Part shown: piece by piece, positions 44,742 to 53,195 of the stretch
Position numbering within the stretch: the first letter of the stretch is position 1
Layout of the letters: the number at the start of each line of letters is the position of its first letter
Assembly: GCA_022823185.1 (NCBI GenBank)
Contig: JAJDXQ010000005.1
Span: forward strand, 1-64,000
DNA length: 64,000 nucleotides
Reading direction: 5' to 3'
Source: Caldilineaceae bacterium
GTDB lineage: Bacteria; Chloroflexota; Anaerolineae; Caldilineales; Caldilineaceae
Made by a program: the position numbers and the translations under genes
The notes under the pieces: generated by a model
Told to the model about the DNA's origin: nothing
Database searches by the model: none
What the model saw: the letters and a program-made list of their open reading frames with translations, nothing else

Positions 44742-45917
44742 ATGGAATCTGACGGTCCGTTTGTCAAAGTTCGCAAAGTCGAAGCCTCCTCCAATCCCGT
44801 GCAGGACGAGGATCTTGACCAGCTCGGTGAAGAGCTTTCCGAACTTACAGTCGTTGACGTTGACGTCCACGTCGACGACACGCTCATGTTCATGTTGGAC
44901 TACATGGAGGGACACTTCCGCAAACGGCTGGAAACCGTGCTCCATGCGGACTTCAAGGGAGAGCCGGGCAACTCGCTACGCAATATGATCGCTCACATCG
45001 CCTGGCTCGGCTCGTCGTATGACAAGCCGCCGCGCGCCAAACTGGCCACCAAAGAGGACCTGCTGGCCCGAATGGAAAGAGGTATTATAGACTACAGCAT
45101 TCTGTTCCCCAGCGAACTGCTCCCCATCGGCTACCTCCCGGAAAAGGACTGGGCCGCCGCGCTTGCCAAGGCCTACAACCAGTACATGGTTGAAGCCTAT
45201 CAGAACACCAACGGTGTCAAAATCGCCATCGTTGTTGCCCCGCAGCACCCCGTTTCCGCCGCCGAAGAAATCGACCGCCACGCCAGCCATCCGGACGTTG
45301 TCAGCGTCTGCCTTCCCGACGTCGGCGTCAATCCACCCATTGGGGATGAGAAGTACGAGCCAATCTATGCCGCGGCCGCCAGGCACAATCTCCCCATCTG
45401 CTTCCATGGCATCGAGGCGCTCATCCATGATGACTATCCGCTGCGCGTTGCCCATTTCCATACCCTCATGCAGGTCAACAGCATGGGCTTTCCCTTTACG
45501 TCAATGCTGCAAATCATGTCCGTTGTATGCGCCGGCATCCCTGTCCGCTTTCCCAACCTGAAGTTCGCGGTGCTTGAGGCCGGGCTTACGTGGATGCCCT
45601 TCATCATGTACCGGCTTGACGCCGCCTATCTCCGCTATCGAACTGAACTGCCCGCGCTCGAAAAGAAGCCCAGCGATTACATCCGCGACTGGTACATCGG
45701 CACGCACGAGCTCGAGGCCCTTCCGCGACGCGGCGACCTGGTAAAGCTAATCGAACTTTACCAGGGACAAGACACGACCATGTGGGCCTCCGACTGGCCC
45801 CATCTTGAACGCGACCTCATCGCAGGTTTCATGCGCTACGAAATGGACGAAACGCTGCGCCGCAAAATCCTCGGCGGCAACGCGCTTGACTTCTTTGGGT
45901 TGGCGCCGCCAAAATGA
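44742..45917 (+). CDS. Amidohydrolase-2 family metal-dependent hydrolase
   Basis: TIM-barrel hydrolase or decarboxylase of 391 residues, starting at the ATG at 44742 after AGGAG. The N-terminal metal motif is D-x-H (VVDVDVHVDD). A mid-barrel His is in ICFHGIEAL, a second in RVAHFHTLM, and the catalytic Asp is in WASDWPHLE. Family members hydrolyse or decarboxylate lactones, amides or aromatic acids, so the substrate remains open. It is coupled to the Rieske gene by an ATGA overlap, which suggests the two work in one pathway. Confidence 0.85.
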   Translation: MESDGPFVKVRKVEASSNPVQDEDLDQLGEELSELTVVDVDVHVDDTLMFMLDYMEGHFRKRLETVLHADFKGEPGNSLRNMIAHIAWLGSSYDKPPRAKLATKEDLLARMERGIIDYSILFPSELLPIGYLPEKDWAAALAKAYNQYMVEAYQNTNGVKIAIVVAPQHPVSAAEEIDRHASHPDVVSVCLPDVGVNPPIGDEKYEPIYAAAARHNLPICFHGIEALIHDDYPLRVAHFHTLMQVNSMGFPFTSMLQIMSVVCAGIPVRFPNLKFAVLEAGLTWMPFIMYRLDAAYLRYRTELPALEKKPSDYIRDWYIGTHELEALPRRGDLVKLIELYQGQDTTMWASDWPHLERDLIAGFMRYEMDETLRRKILGGNALDFFGLAPPK

Positions 45918-46306
45918 CGCAAGAAAAGCAACCCGACACCAAGTCCCGTTCGCGACGCAAAGTGCCCATCATGCCCGCGGTAGACTTTCCACACGGCGCC
46001 CGCGTAGAGGTGCAGGTCGGGCGCGTGCGCATCGCAGTCTTCAATATCAATGGCGAATACTTTGCCCTTTACGGCCGTTGTCCCCACCAGTCCGCGCCGC
46101 TAAGCCGCGGCCGCCTGCAGGGAACAGTAATCTGCAACAAGGAAACCTGCTGGGAAACCAAATGGGTCCACGACGGCGAGGTGTTGGTCTGTCCCGGCCA
46201 CGGAATGGAATACCATGTTCGCAGCGGAAAGGCCTTTGGCTACGACCTCAAACTGCGCACATACGAGGTTGTCGTTGAGGAAGGGCAAGTGACACTGGTC
46301 CTGTAA
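45914..46306 (+). CDS. Rieske [2Fe-2S] ferredoxin-like protein
   Basis: Stand-alone Rieske protein of 130 residues. The cluster ligands are Cys/His in GRCPHQSAPLSRG and in VCPGHGMEYHV. The first 30 residues are basic and Ser/Lys-rich (EKQPDTKSRSRRK) and not a signal peptide, so it is cytosolic. Such proteins deliver electrons to oxygenases. The overlap with the amidohydrolase gene places it in the catabolic operon; the acceptor could be a Rieske oxygenase encoded elsewhere, since PhyH enzymes need no ferredoxin. Confidence 0.88.
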   Translation: MTQEKQPDTKSRSRRKVPIMPAVDFPHGARVEVQVGRVRIAVFNINGEYFALYGRCPHQSAPLSRGRLQGTVICNKETCWETKWVHDGEVLVCPGHGMEYHVRSGKAFGYDLKLRTYEVVVEEGQVTLVL

Positions 46307-46377
46307 AGGACTGATCTGACGGCGCCCGCCATCTGAAGGCGCGCCGCCAGCCGCGCATCTCCCAACTTGAGGCCAAT

Positions 46378-47622
46378 ATGACCACTGCAAGAATCACAGC
46401 GCGCCCAGTCCGACAGGCGGAATTCGGCGAACCAATCCCCGTTACAATCGACGACATGCTGAACGAAATCAGCAACCAGGGCCCTGCCATCCCTGCGGTC
46501 ATCGATTCGGTCCAACCCCAGCTCGAAGCCCTGGACCCCTCTCTGTTCGCCAGCGCGGCGCACATCTACCTGACCGGCTGCGGAGACTCCTACTTCGCCG
46601 GCCTCGCGGCCCGCTACAGCTTCGCTCGCCATGCCGGTGTCCCGACCGAACCGCTCGAAGCCCTTGAGTTCGGACGCTATGCCGCCGAATTTGTCCCTCC
46701 CGGCTCTCTCGTCTTTGCAATCTCCAACTCCGGAAAAGCCACGCGCTCAGTCGAAGCGCTGGTAAACGCCCGCCTGGCCGGCGCCCACGCGGTCGCAATC
46801 ACCGGCAACCCGGATGGGTGGTTGGCCCAGGAAGCCGACACAATCCTGAATCAAAGCGTCCAAATCTCAGGTGAAGTGATCGGAATGCCCAGCAACCTGG
46901 CCGCGGAAGAGGATGCCGAGAAACCCCGCCGCGGCTCATTCGGGCTGGTCAATTACCTGGCCAGTCTGACGACGCTCTATCTGATCGCTTTCCAGACCGG
47001 AGTCGTGCGCGGCCGCCTCTCAGAGCGGCAGGCCGACGCCTTGAGGGCCGAGTTGCGTTCTACTTCCGAACTCATCACCGAAACCGTTCGGATCTGTACA
47101 CCGCCCGCCCAGGCCTACGCCGAGCAGGTCAAGGAGATCGAATCGTACACGATTCTGGGTTCCGGCCCCAGTCTTGCCACCAGCCTTTTCTACGCGGCCA
47201 AAACCTATGAACTGCCGCGAGTTTACGGCGTCGCGCAGGAATTGGAGGAATGGGCGCATGAGCAGTTCTTCCTCACAGGTCCGGGTACACAGGTCCTCTT
47301 CATCGCCCCCAGTGGCCGGTCCGTCAGCCGGGTCCGGGAATTGCTTCACACGGCCCAGACCATGGGCGCCCGCTGTGCCGTTATCACCGACAGCGGCAAC
47401 CCGGAGCTGGCCAAGGCTGCAGATGTAACCCTCCCAGTCGCCGGCGCCGTGTCCGAACCGCTTTCCCCGCTCGTCTACTGCGTTCCCGGTCAACTCTTCG
47501 CCACATACCTGGCGAAGGCCCGCGGGCGTCTGGCCTTCGAATTCGACTCGCCCCTGCAGTATGAAATGAACATGCGCACGATTCAGGAAAGTCAGTTGTT
47601 GGAGGTGCATCCGGGGCCGTGA
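46378..47622 (+). CDS. Two-domain SIS sugar isomerase/deaminase-like protein
   Basis: The 414-residue protein has two SIS (sugar isomerase) domains. The first has YLTGCGDSYFAGLAA and ISNSGKATRSVEAL; the second has YTILGSGPSLATSLF and APSGRSVSRVRELL. It resembles the isomerase half of GlmS and the AgaS/FrlB-type deglycases but has no glutaminase domain. A role on an amino-sugar phosphate or a sugar-amine adduct is plausible. It is the last gene of the rightward operon, ahead of the terminator at 47778-47809. Confidence 0.83.
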   Translation: MTTARITARPVRQAEFGEPIPVTIDDMLNEISNQGPAIPAVIDSVQPQLEALDPSLFASAAHIYLTGCGDSYFAGLAARYSFARHAGVPTEPLEALEFGRYAAEFVPPGSLVFAISNSGKATRSVEALVNARLAGAHAVAITGNPDGWLAQEADTILNQSVQISGEVIGMPSNLAAEEDAEKPRRGSFGLVNYLASLTTLYLIAFQTGVVRGRLSERQADALRAELRSTSELITETVRICTPPAQAYAEQVKEIESYTILGSGPSLATSLFYAAKTYELPRVYGVAQELEEWAHEQFFLTGPGTQVLFIAPSGRSVSRVRELLHTAQTMGARCAVITDSGNPELAKAADVTLPVAGAVSEPLSPLVYCVPGQLFATYLAKARGRLAFEFDSPLQYEMNMRTIQESQLLEVHPGP

Positions 47623-47777
47623 AGAAGCCGGACGGATTAGACTCGGTGAGGAACTGTTATTCGCCCTTCCTTGCCTCCCTGTCCGGATCGGACAAAGTCG
47701 AAGCGACCGAATTTTCCGCCGTCCTTCTCCTGCCACCCGTGACAGCCGCCAGAAAGTCATCTCCGATTGCTCGCATG

Positions 47778-47809
47778 AAACAGCCCGCCCGGTCCGAGGC
47801 GGGCTGTTT
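47778..47809. terminator. Bidirectional terminator between the two convergent operons
   Basis: AAACAGCCCGCC (47778-47789) pairs perfectly with GGCGGGCTGTTT (47798-47809) around an 8-base loop. Each strand ends the stem with three T residues. It lies midway between the SIS gene and the leftward PhyH gene. Confidence 0.75.
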
Positions 47810-47897
47810 GGCGCGTAGCCATGAAGCCACAGTACCTATTCAATTAGTGAATGGAATTCGCGTGAAGTGAAAATTGATGGCGCCGGTTCGGCCGCCG

Positions 47898-48773
47898 CTA
47901 TTCGCCCACCACTTCCACCGGCTCCTTCTCTACGGGAGTGAGTTCGTACTGCTGCCAGTGGTACTGAAACGCAGTCGACTTCCAACCCTCGTAGACCTCC
48001 TCCCAGGTGAGACGGCCCTGATGTGGCGTCAGGACCTTGTCCATCACCGGATCAGAAGCCCTCTGATAGCGGTAGTCCACCGAGAGCCGAATCCGATTCC
48101 CGGACAAATTGGGCAGTCCCTGGTGCACTGTATGGCTGTGAAAGAAGAGAATATCTCCTGATTCGAACGGGCTCGAGACCCACTCGCCCCCGATCTTATC
48201 GAAATGCGCCCGCAGTCCCCCCGCGCCGAGTGAACGTGAAACAGGCAGGATCCCGTACTTGTGGGACCCCGGCAGCACGCTCAACCCGCCCATCCTGTGC
48301 GGACAGTCGCCCAACGGCAGCCACGCCGTCCATACGTCCGGCGTCCCCTGGATGTGCACGAAATCCTGATGCGCCGGCGTCGTCTGTTCCAGGTTCGTCG
48401 GAAAGATGAACCTCGCAATGTTGCTCGGCTGAAGCAGGACGTCGTCTCCCAGCAGATGCCCGACGACGCGCAGTATCGCCGCATCGTGGGCAAGCGTGTG
48501 GAATGATTCGAGCCGTTGGACTTTGTCATAGACAGGTGAAAACTCTGGCTCACCCGAAACGTGCGGAGGATGGCTCGTGATCGCCTCCAACGGGTCCGTG
48601 CCGGCATTGATCCAACCGACGTCCTGCAAAACTCCGGCGATGTCCCGCCGGGCCTCCAGGACGGCTCCCTTGTCCACAAAGTCCCGGATAAACAGGTATC
48701 CGTCCCGTTCCGCACGACTTCGCAAACTCTCCTCATCATTCTTGACATCGGTCGAATCGACAAAAGGGTTCAT
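47898..48773 (-). CDS. Phytanoyl-CoA dioxygenase (PhyH) family oxygenase, copy 3
   Basis: Fe(II)/2-oxoglutarate oxygenase of 291 residues. The iron site is HxD in TTPAHQDFVHIQG with distal His in HSHTVHQGLPNLSG, and NRIRLSVDYRYQ contributes the Arg. The start at 48773 follows GGAGGAG. It is the last gene of the leftward Opp-type operon, 75 bases after the DppC-like permease, mirroring the PhyH gene in the facing operon. Sequence divergence from copies 1 and 2 is large, so they are not recent duplicates. Confidence 0.88.
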   Translation of the reverse strand: MNPFVDSTDVKNDEESLRSRAERDGYLFIRDFVDKGAVLEARRDIAGVLQDVGWINAGTDPLEAITSHPPHVSGEPEFSPVYDKVQRLESFHTLAHDAAILRVVGHLLGDDVLLQPSNIARFIFPTNLEQTTPAHQDFVHIQGTPDVWTAWLPLGDCPHRMGGLSVLPGSHKYGILPVSRSLGAGGLRAHFDKIGGEWVSSPFESGDILFFHSHTVHQGLPNLSGNRIRLSVDYRYQRASDPVMDKVLTPHQGRLTWEEVYEGWKSTAFQYHWQQYELTPVEKEPVEVVGE

Positions 48774-48847
48774 CCGTCACCTCTCCTCCTGGTATCGAAA
48801 AGGGGGCTGACAAGGTCCTGCGCAAAGTGGGCGAGGGCGCACGAGGC

Positions 48848-49999
48848 CTAAACGTGGGTATAGGGGTCCGAGGCGTCGCGCAGCCCATCGCCCACAAAGT
48901 TAAATGCCAGAATGCTGACCACCACAAACAGGGTAGGAAGCAGTAACCAGGGCGACAGCGCCAGTACTCGAATCGCCTGCGCGTCCTTAAGCAGAACCCC
49001 CCAGCTGATCGCCGGCGCCTGCAAGCCCAGGCCAATGAAGCTGAGCGCCGTCTCGCCCAAAATCATCTGCGGAATCGCCAGCGTCAGACGAGCGATGATG
49101 TAACTCATGAACGAAGGCAGCAGATAGCGAAAGATTATGCGCAGATTCCCGGCTCCGTCAAGCTCCGCCGCCCCCACAAAGTCTTCCTCTCGCAACGCGA
49201 AAAAGCGCCCGCGCACCACCCGCGCGATACTGGTCCAGCCAACAGTCGACAGGATAATCACAATCGCGAAGTAAGTCCGCACCACCGGCCAGTCGGAGGG
49301 CAACGCAATGCTCAGCGCCATCCATAACGGCAGCGTCGGCAGTGCCCGCAGTGACTCGATCACGCGCTGGATCACCATGTCCACAGTGCCTCCGAGATAG
49401 CCCGAAAGCCCGCCAAACAGGATGCCGAGGAAAAAACTCATCGCCACGCCCACCAGCCCAATTGTCAGCGAGATGCGCGCGCCATAGATAATGCGCGTAA
49501 ACAGGTCCCGCCCAACCGTATCCTGGCCCAGCAATGAGAGCCTTGCCTCCGGATCCTGCAGGCCGAACAGGTGAATGTCACTCTCAATTAGACCCCAGAG
49601 CTTGTACTCGTCGCCCTTAACGAACAGCCCAAGCGGCTGCAGCACGGTCTCGTCTTCCACGAAAATCGCCGCATAAGTGACGCTGTCGAGTGTCTTCTCA
49701 AATGGATGGATAAAGGGCCGCAGATGGAATCGGCCTTCAGGATCGATGAAGCGAATCTTGTGTGGAGGCGCCAGCGTCAGGTCTTCCCGAAAAATGTACG
49801 GATCGTACGGCGCCACGAACTCTGCGAAAATCGCCACCAAGTAAAAGATAACCAGCACGGCCAGCGAAACAACCGCCAGCTTATGCTGCAGAAAGCGCCA
49901 GCGAATGAGTTGCCACTGTGAAGCGACAAGAACTCGCTGGTCCGCCTGCTCCTCTGCGGCCGCTGTCTCCAACCGCGCCGCTGATTCGGCTTCCGTCAT
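48848..49999 (-). CDS. Dpp/Opp-type ABC transporter permease (OppC-like)
   Basis: Channel subunit of 383 residues from the ATG at 49999, which overlaps the upstream ATPase stop (ATGA). It is longer than a typical DppC because of an extra ~90-residue extracytoplasmic segment between the first helix and the block LLGQDTVGRDLFTRIIYGAR. The EAA loop is REEDFVGAAELDGAGNLR with RYLLPSFMSYII after it. Such insertions are common in OppC proteins of this phylum. The ORF-track start at 50158 would intrude into the ATPase gene. Confidence 0.9.
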   Translation of the reverse strand: MTEAESAARLETAAAEEQADQRVLVASQWQLIRWRFLQHKLAVVSLAVLVIFYLVAIFAEFVAPYDPYIFREDLTLAPPHKIRFIDPEGRFHLRPFIHPFEKTLDSVTYAAIFVEDETVLQPLGLFVKGDEYKLWGLIESDIHLFGLQDPEARLSLLGQDTVGRDLFTRIIYGARISLTIGLVGVAMSFFLGILFGGLSGYLGGTVDMVIQRVIESLRALPTLPLWMALSIALPSDWPVVRTYFAIVIILSTVGWTSIARVVRGRFFALREEDFVGAAELDGAGNLRIIFRYLLPSFMSYIIARLTLAIPQMILGETALSFIGLGLQAPAISWGVLLKDAQAIRVLALSPWLLLPTLFVVVSILAFNFVGDGLRDASDPYTHV

Positions 50000-51084
50000 G
50001 CCCGTTCTCTCTCCGGTTCTTCTGCTCCGCCTGAGATCCCTGCCAGCTCTAGTTCGCTGGCGAAGTGGCACGCCGCGCGATGCGAAGGCCCTTCCTCCCC
50101 ACCAACCTCCACCAGTTGCGGGATCTCCCGCCGGCATCGGTCCTCCGCGTAGCGGCAACGTGGGTGAAACGCGCAGCCGGGCGGCAGGTTTCCGGGATCG
50201 GCTACTTCGCCCGCAAGCACAATCCGCGCCCGGTTCTTGGTATCCGGATCGGGATTGGGCGCGGCTGAGATCAGCGCCTCTGTATAGGGGTGCCGGGGAT
50301 TCGTGTACAGCTCCTCGGTTTCCCCGATCTCTACAATCTTGCCCGCGTACATCACGGCAACGCGGTCCGCTTCGTACTTTACGACAGCCAGATTATGCGC
50401 CACGAAGAGATACGTCAGCCCAAGCTGGTTCTGCAACTCCTTGAGCAGATTCAGAATCTGCGCCTGCACTGAGACATCCAGCGCTGACACCGCTTCGTCG
50501 GCAATGACGACTTTTGGTGAAAGCGATAGAGCCCGGGCAATCGCGATACGCTGACGCTGCCCGCCGCTGAAAGCATGGGGATACCGGTTCATCGTCGACG
50601 GATCGAGCCGCACCAGGCGCAGCAGCTCCGCCACCTTGTTCCGCAGCGCCTCCTGACTTTCGACCATCTTGTGAATGACCAGGGGCTCGCCGATAATCTG
50701 CAGCAACGTCATGCGCGGGTTGAGCGAGGAGTACGGGTCCTGGTAAATCATGCGGATATTGCGGCGCGCGGCCTTGAGCTCGGCCTTTTCCATCTGCGTA
50801 AGATCCATCGGCGCCGAGTCTCCGATGCGGAACAGGACGTGGCCGGCAGTCGGCCGCTGCGCCTGAATGATGCAGTGGCTGGTCGTCGTCTTCCCGCATC
50901 CGCTCTCCCCGACAAGGGCCAACGTCTCGCCCTCGTTCAGGTCAAAGTTTACATCGTCAACCGCCTTCACCACGCCCACCTGGCGGCGCAGAAAACCGGT
51001 CTCGATTGGAAAATACTTCACGAGATTGCGCACCGAGATGATCGCCCTGTCTTCCATTTGACCAACGCCGCCCGCCCCGCTCAT
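49996..51084 (-). CDS. Oligopeptide/dipeptide-type ABC transporter ATP-binding protein (OppF-like)
   Basis: ATPase of 362 residues. It has Walker A VGESGCGKTT, signature FSGGQRQRIAIARAL, and Walker B VVIADEAVSALDVSVQ, with Ala in place of the usual Pro after DE. The C-terminal oligo_HPY domain has its cysteine-rich PGCAFHPRCRYAEDRC. Because the facing operon lacks ATPases, this subunit may serve both transporters. It overlaps neighbours on both sides by four bases. Confidence 0.93.
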   Translation of the reverse strand: MSGAGGVGQMEDRAIISVRNLVKYFPIETGFLRRQVGVVKAVDDVNFDLNEGETLALVGESGCGKTTTSHCIIQAQRPTAGHVLFRIGDSAPMDLTQMEKAELKAARRNIRMIYQDPYSSLNPRMTLLQIIGEPLVIHKMVESQEALRNKVAELLRLVRLDPSTMNRYPHAFSGGQRQRIAIARALSLSPKVVIADEAVSALDVSVQAQILNLLKELQNQLGLTYLFVAHNLAVVKYEADRVAVMYAGKIVEIGETEELYTNPRHPYTEALISAAPNPDPDTKNRARIVLAGEVADPGNLPPGCAFHPRCRYAEDRCRREIPQLVEVGGEEGPSHRAACHFASELELAGISGGAEEPERERA

Positions 51085-52142
51085 TCGAGCTCCTCCCTGC
51101 CGCCGTACAGATAGCAGCTCACTTCATGGCCTGGCCCGACTGCAGTCAGCGGCGGGTCCCGTTTCTCGCATACGCCCGCGATATACTCCGGGCAACGCGT
51201 ATGAAACTTGCACCCTGTCGGCATCGCGTACGGGCTGGGCACAACCCCTTCGATCGGCTCAATCTCCACCCGTCCCGGTTCCATTTTGGGAATCGACGCC
51301 AGCAGTCCCCGCGTGTAGGGATGCTGGGGCCGGTGAAACACGTCCTCGACCGTTCCGTGCTCTACCTCCTTGCCCAAGTACATGATCATCACGCGGTCGG
51401 TCAGCTCAGCGATCACGCCTAAATCGTGCGTAATCATGATGATCGCCATGCCCAGGTCCGCCTGTATGTCCCGCAGCAGTTCAAGCATCTGGGCCTGGAT
51501 CGTCACGTCAACCGCAGTCGTCGGCTCATCCGCAATCAGGAGCTTTGGCCGGCACGAAAGCGATAGCGCCACCATCGCCCTCTGCCTCATCCCTCCGCTC
51601 AGATTGAACGTGTACTCCTCGATGTTGCGCACCGGATTTGGCATGCCGACCCGACGCAACATCTCGACTGCCTGGTCGCGCGCCTCCTCCTTGCTCACAT
51701 CCTGGTGAATTCGAATCGTCTCGATGATCTGGTCGCCGATCGTATGCACGGGGCTGAAAGAGGTCATCGGCTCTTGAAAGATCATCGCGATCTCTTTGCC
51801 CCGTATGTCCCGAAGCACACGGCCATCAGCCTCTTCAGTCGCCAGATCAACTGTGCGGTCACCGTTGTTGAACAGTATCTCACCGCCCACGATCTTTCCG
51901 TTCCTGGGCAGAATGCGCAGGATCGACTGGCTGGTTACGCTCTTGCCGCAGCCGCTTTCCCCTGCGATGCCAAGTATTTCCCCCGGCTTGATGTCAAAGC
52001 TCACGCCGTCGACAGCCTTGACAACGCCTTCGCGCGAAAAGAAATGTGTCTGCAGATTGCGTACGGAAAGGAGCGGGTCGGCCGCCGCGTCCCCGCCCGG
52101 AGCGCTCGTTGCATCCCTTTCGCCAGCCTGCTGGGCAGTCAT
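51081..52142 (-). CDS. Oligopeptide/dipeptide-type ABC transporter ATP-binding protein (OppD-like)
   Basis: ATPase of 353 residues with Walker A AGESGCGKSVTS, signature LSGGMRQRAMVAL, Walker B LLIADEPTTAVDVTIQ and the oligo_HPY region with TGCKFHTRCPEYIAGVC. It pairs with the OppF-like protein. Start and stop overlap the adjacent genes by four bases (ATGA), which makes the four-gene core tightly coupled. Confidence 0.93.
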   Translation of the reverse strand: MTAQQAGERDATSAPGGDAAADPLLSVRNLQTHFFSREGVVKAVDGVSFDIKPGEILGIAGESGCGKSVTSQSILRILPRNGKIVGGEILFNNGDRTVDLATEEADGRVLRDIRGKEIAMIFQEPMTSFSPVHTIGDQIIETIRIHQDVSKEEARDQAVEMLRRVGMPNPVRNIEEYTFNLSGGMRQRAMVALSLSCRPKLLIADEPTTAVDVTIQAQMLELLRDIQADLGMAIIMITHDLGVIAELTDRVMIMYLGKEVEHGTVEDVFHRPQHPYTRGLLASIPKMEPGRVEIEPIEGVVPSPYAMPTGCKFHTRCPEYIAGVCEKRDPPLTAVGPGHEVSCYLYGGREELE

Positions 52143-53125
52143 ACTGCCCCCCGAATGCGCGGGTCGACGATCGCCAGCAAAATATCCGACAGAAGCGTGC
52201 CCACCAAAGTCAATATGCCCAGAATCATGATGATACTCGTCGCAAGGAACATGTCCTGCTGCATTAGCGAATCCAGCAGCACTGGCGCAATCGTCGGCAG
52301 GCCCAGAACAAGGGAAACCAGGACCTCCCCCTCCACCAGGACAGGCAACAGCCAGCCAACCGTGCTGATCACCGGGTTGATCGCGATGCGCAGGGGATAC
52401 TTGTAGAGCAGCTTCGTCGGTTTCACGCCGCGCGCCCGCGCGACCGTTACGTACTGCTTGGGCAGCTCGTCCAACAGGTTAGCGCGCATCGTTCGAATCA
52501 GCTCAGCCGTGCCCGCTGTGCCCACGATCAGGGCCGGAAGCCAGATATGGCTGAGCAGGTCCAGAAACTTCGCCAGCCCAAACGGGGCATTCTGCATCTC
52601 CGGCGAATACAGCCCGATCGAGACGGTGCCCGTCCATGAAAACAGCAGCCACAGACCCACAAGCGCCAGCAGAAAATTGGGCGTGGCCACGCCCAGAAAG
52701 CCGATCACGGTGAACGTATAGTCGGCCAGCGAATACTGTTTCGTGGCCGAAAGGATGCCGATGGGAATGCCGATCACAAAGACAAGGATCAGCGAGAGGA
52801 GCGAGATGGTAAAGCTGGAAGGCAGGCGCTGCGCGATGATATCCACGACCGGTTCCCGGTAAATCATCGAATAGCCAAGGTCGCCCTCCACAAAGTTGCT
52901 GACCCATCTCCAATACTGCACGTATACCGGTTCCCCCAGCCCGTAGCGGGCCCGCAAGGAGTCGATCAACTCCGGTTCAATAATGTCTCCCTGCGCCTCC
53001 AACCCTGCAATGTAGGAACTGACAAAATCGCCCGGCGGCGCCTGGATGATGATAAATCCAATCACACTGATCAAAATCGTCACGGGAATCATGACGATGA
53101 CTCTTCGCAAAATATAGATGAGCAT
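52139..53125 (-). CDS. Dpp/Opp-type ABC transporter permease (OppB-like)
   Basis: Channel subunit of 328 residues starting MLIYILRRVIVMIPVTILIS. The long first extracytoplasmic loop contains RARYGLGEPVYVQYWRWVSN, typical of OppB/DppB. The coupling loop is ELPKQYVTVARARGVKPTKL, followed by KYPLRIAINPVISTVGW. It is separated from the binding-protein gene by a perfect hairpin (53143-53170). Confidence 0.92.
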   Translation of the reverse strand: MLIYILRRVIVMIPVTILISVIGFIIIQAPPGDFVSSYIAGLEAQGDIIEPELIDSLRARYGLGEPVYVQYWRWVSNFVEGDLGYSMIYREPVVDIIAQRLPSSFTISLLSLILVFVIGIPIGILSATKQYSLADYTFTVIGFLGVATPNFLLALVGLWLLFSWTGTVSIGLYSPEMQNAPFGLAKFLDLLSHIWLPALIVGTAGTAELIRTMRANLLDELPKQYVTVARARGVKPTKLLYKYPLRIAINPVISTVGWLLPVLVEGEVLVSLVLGLPTIAPVLLDSLMQQDMFLATSIIMILGILTLVGTLLSDILLAIVDPRIRGAV

Positions 53126-53142
53126 CGATCGCGTCTCAGTTG

Positions 53143-53170
53143 TGGGAGGCCGCTGACGCGGCCTCCCACC
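53143..53170 (-). promoter_or_regulatory. Intercistronic stem-loop between binding-protein and permease genes
   Basis: GTGGGAGGCCGC (53143-53154) and GCGGCCTCCCAC (53159-53170) make a perfect 12-bp stem with a 4-base loop in the 70-base gap. No T-run follows on the minus strand, so it probably protects or attenuates rather than fully terminates. Confidence 0.65.
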
Positions 53171-53195
53171 GGTTCACATGATGGTCAATCAGCCA

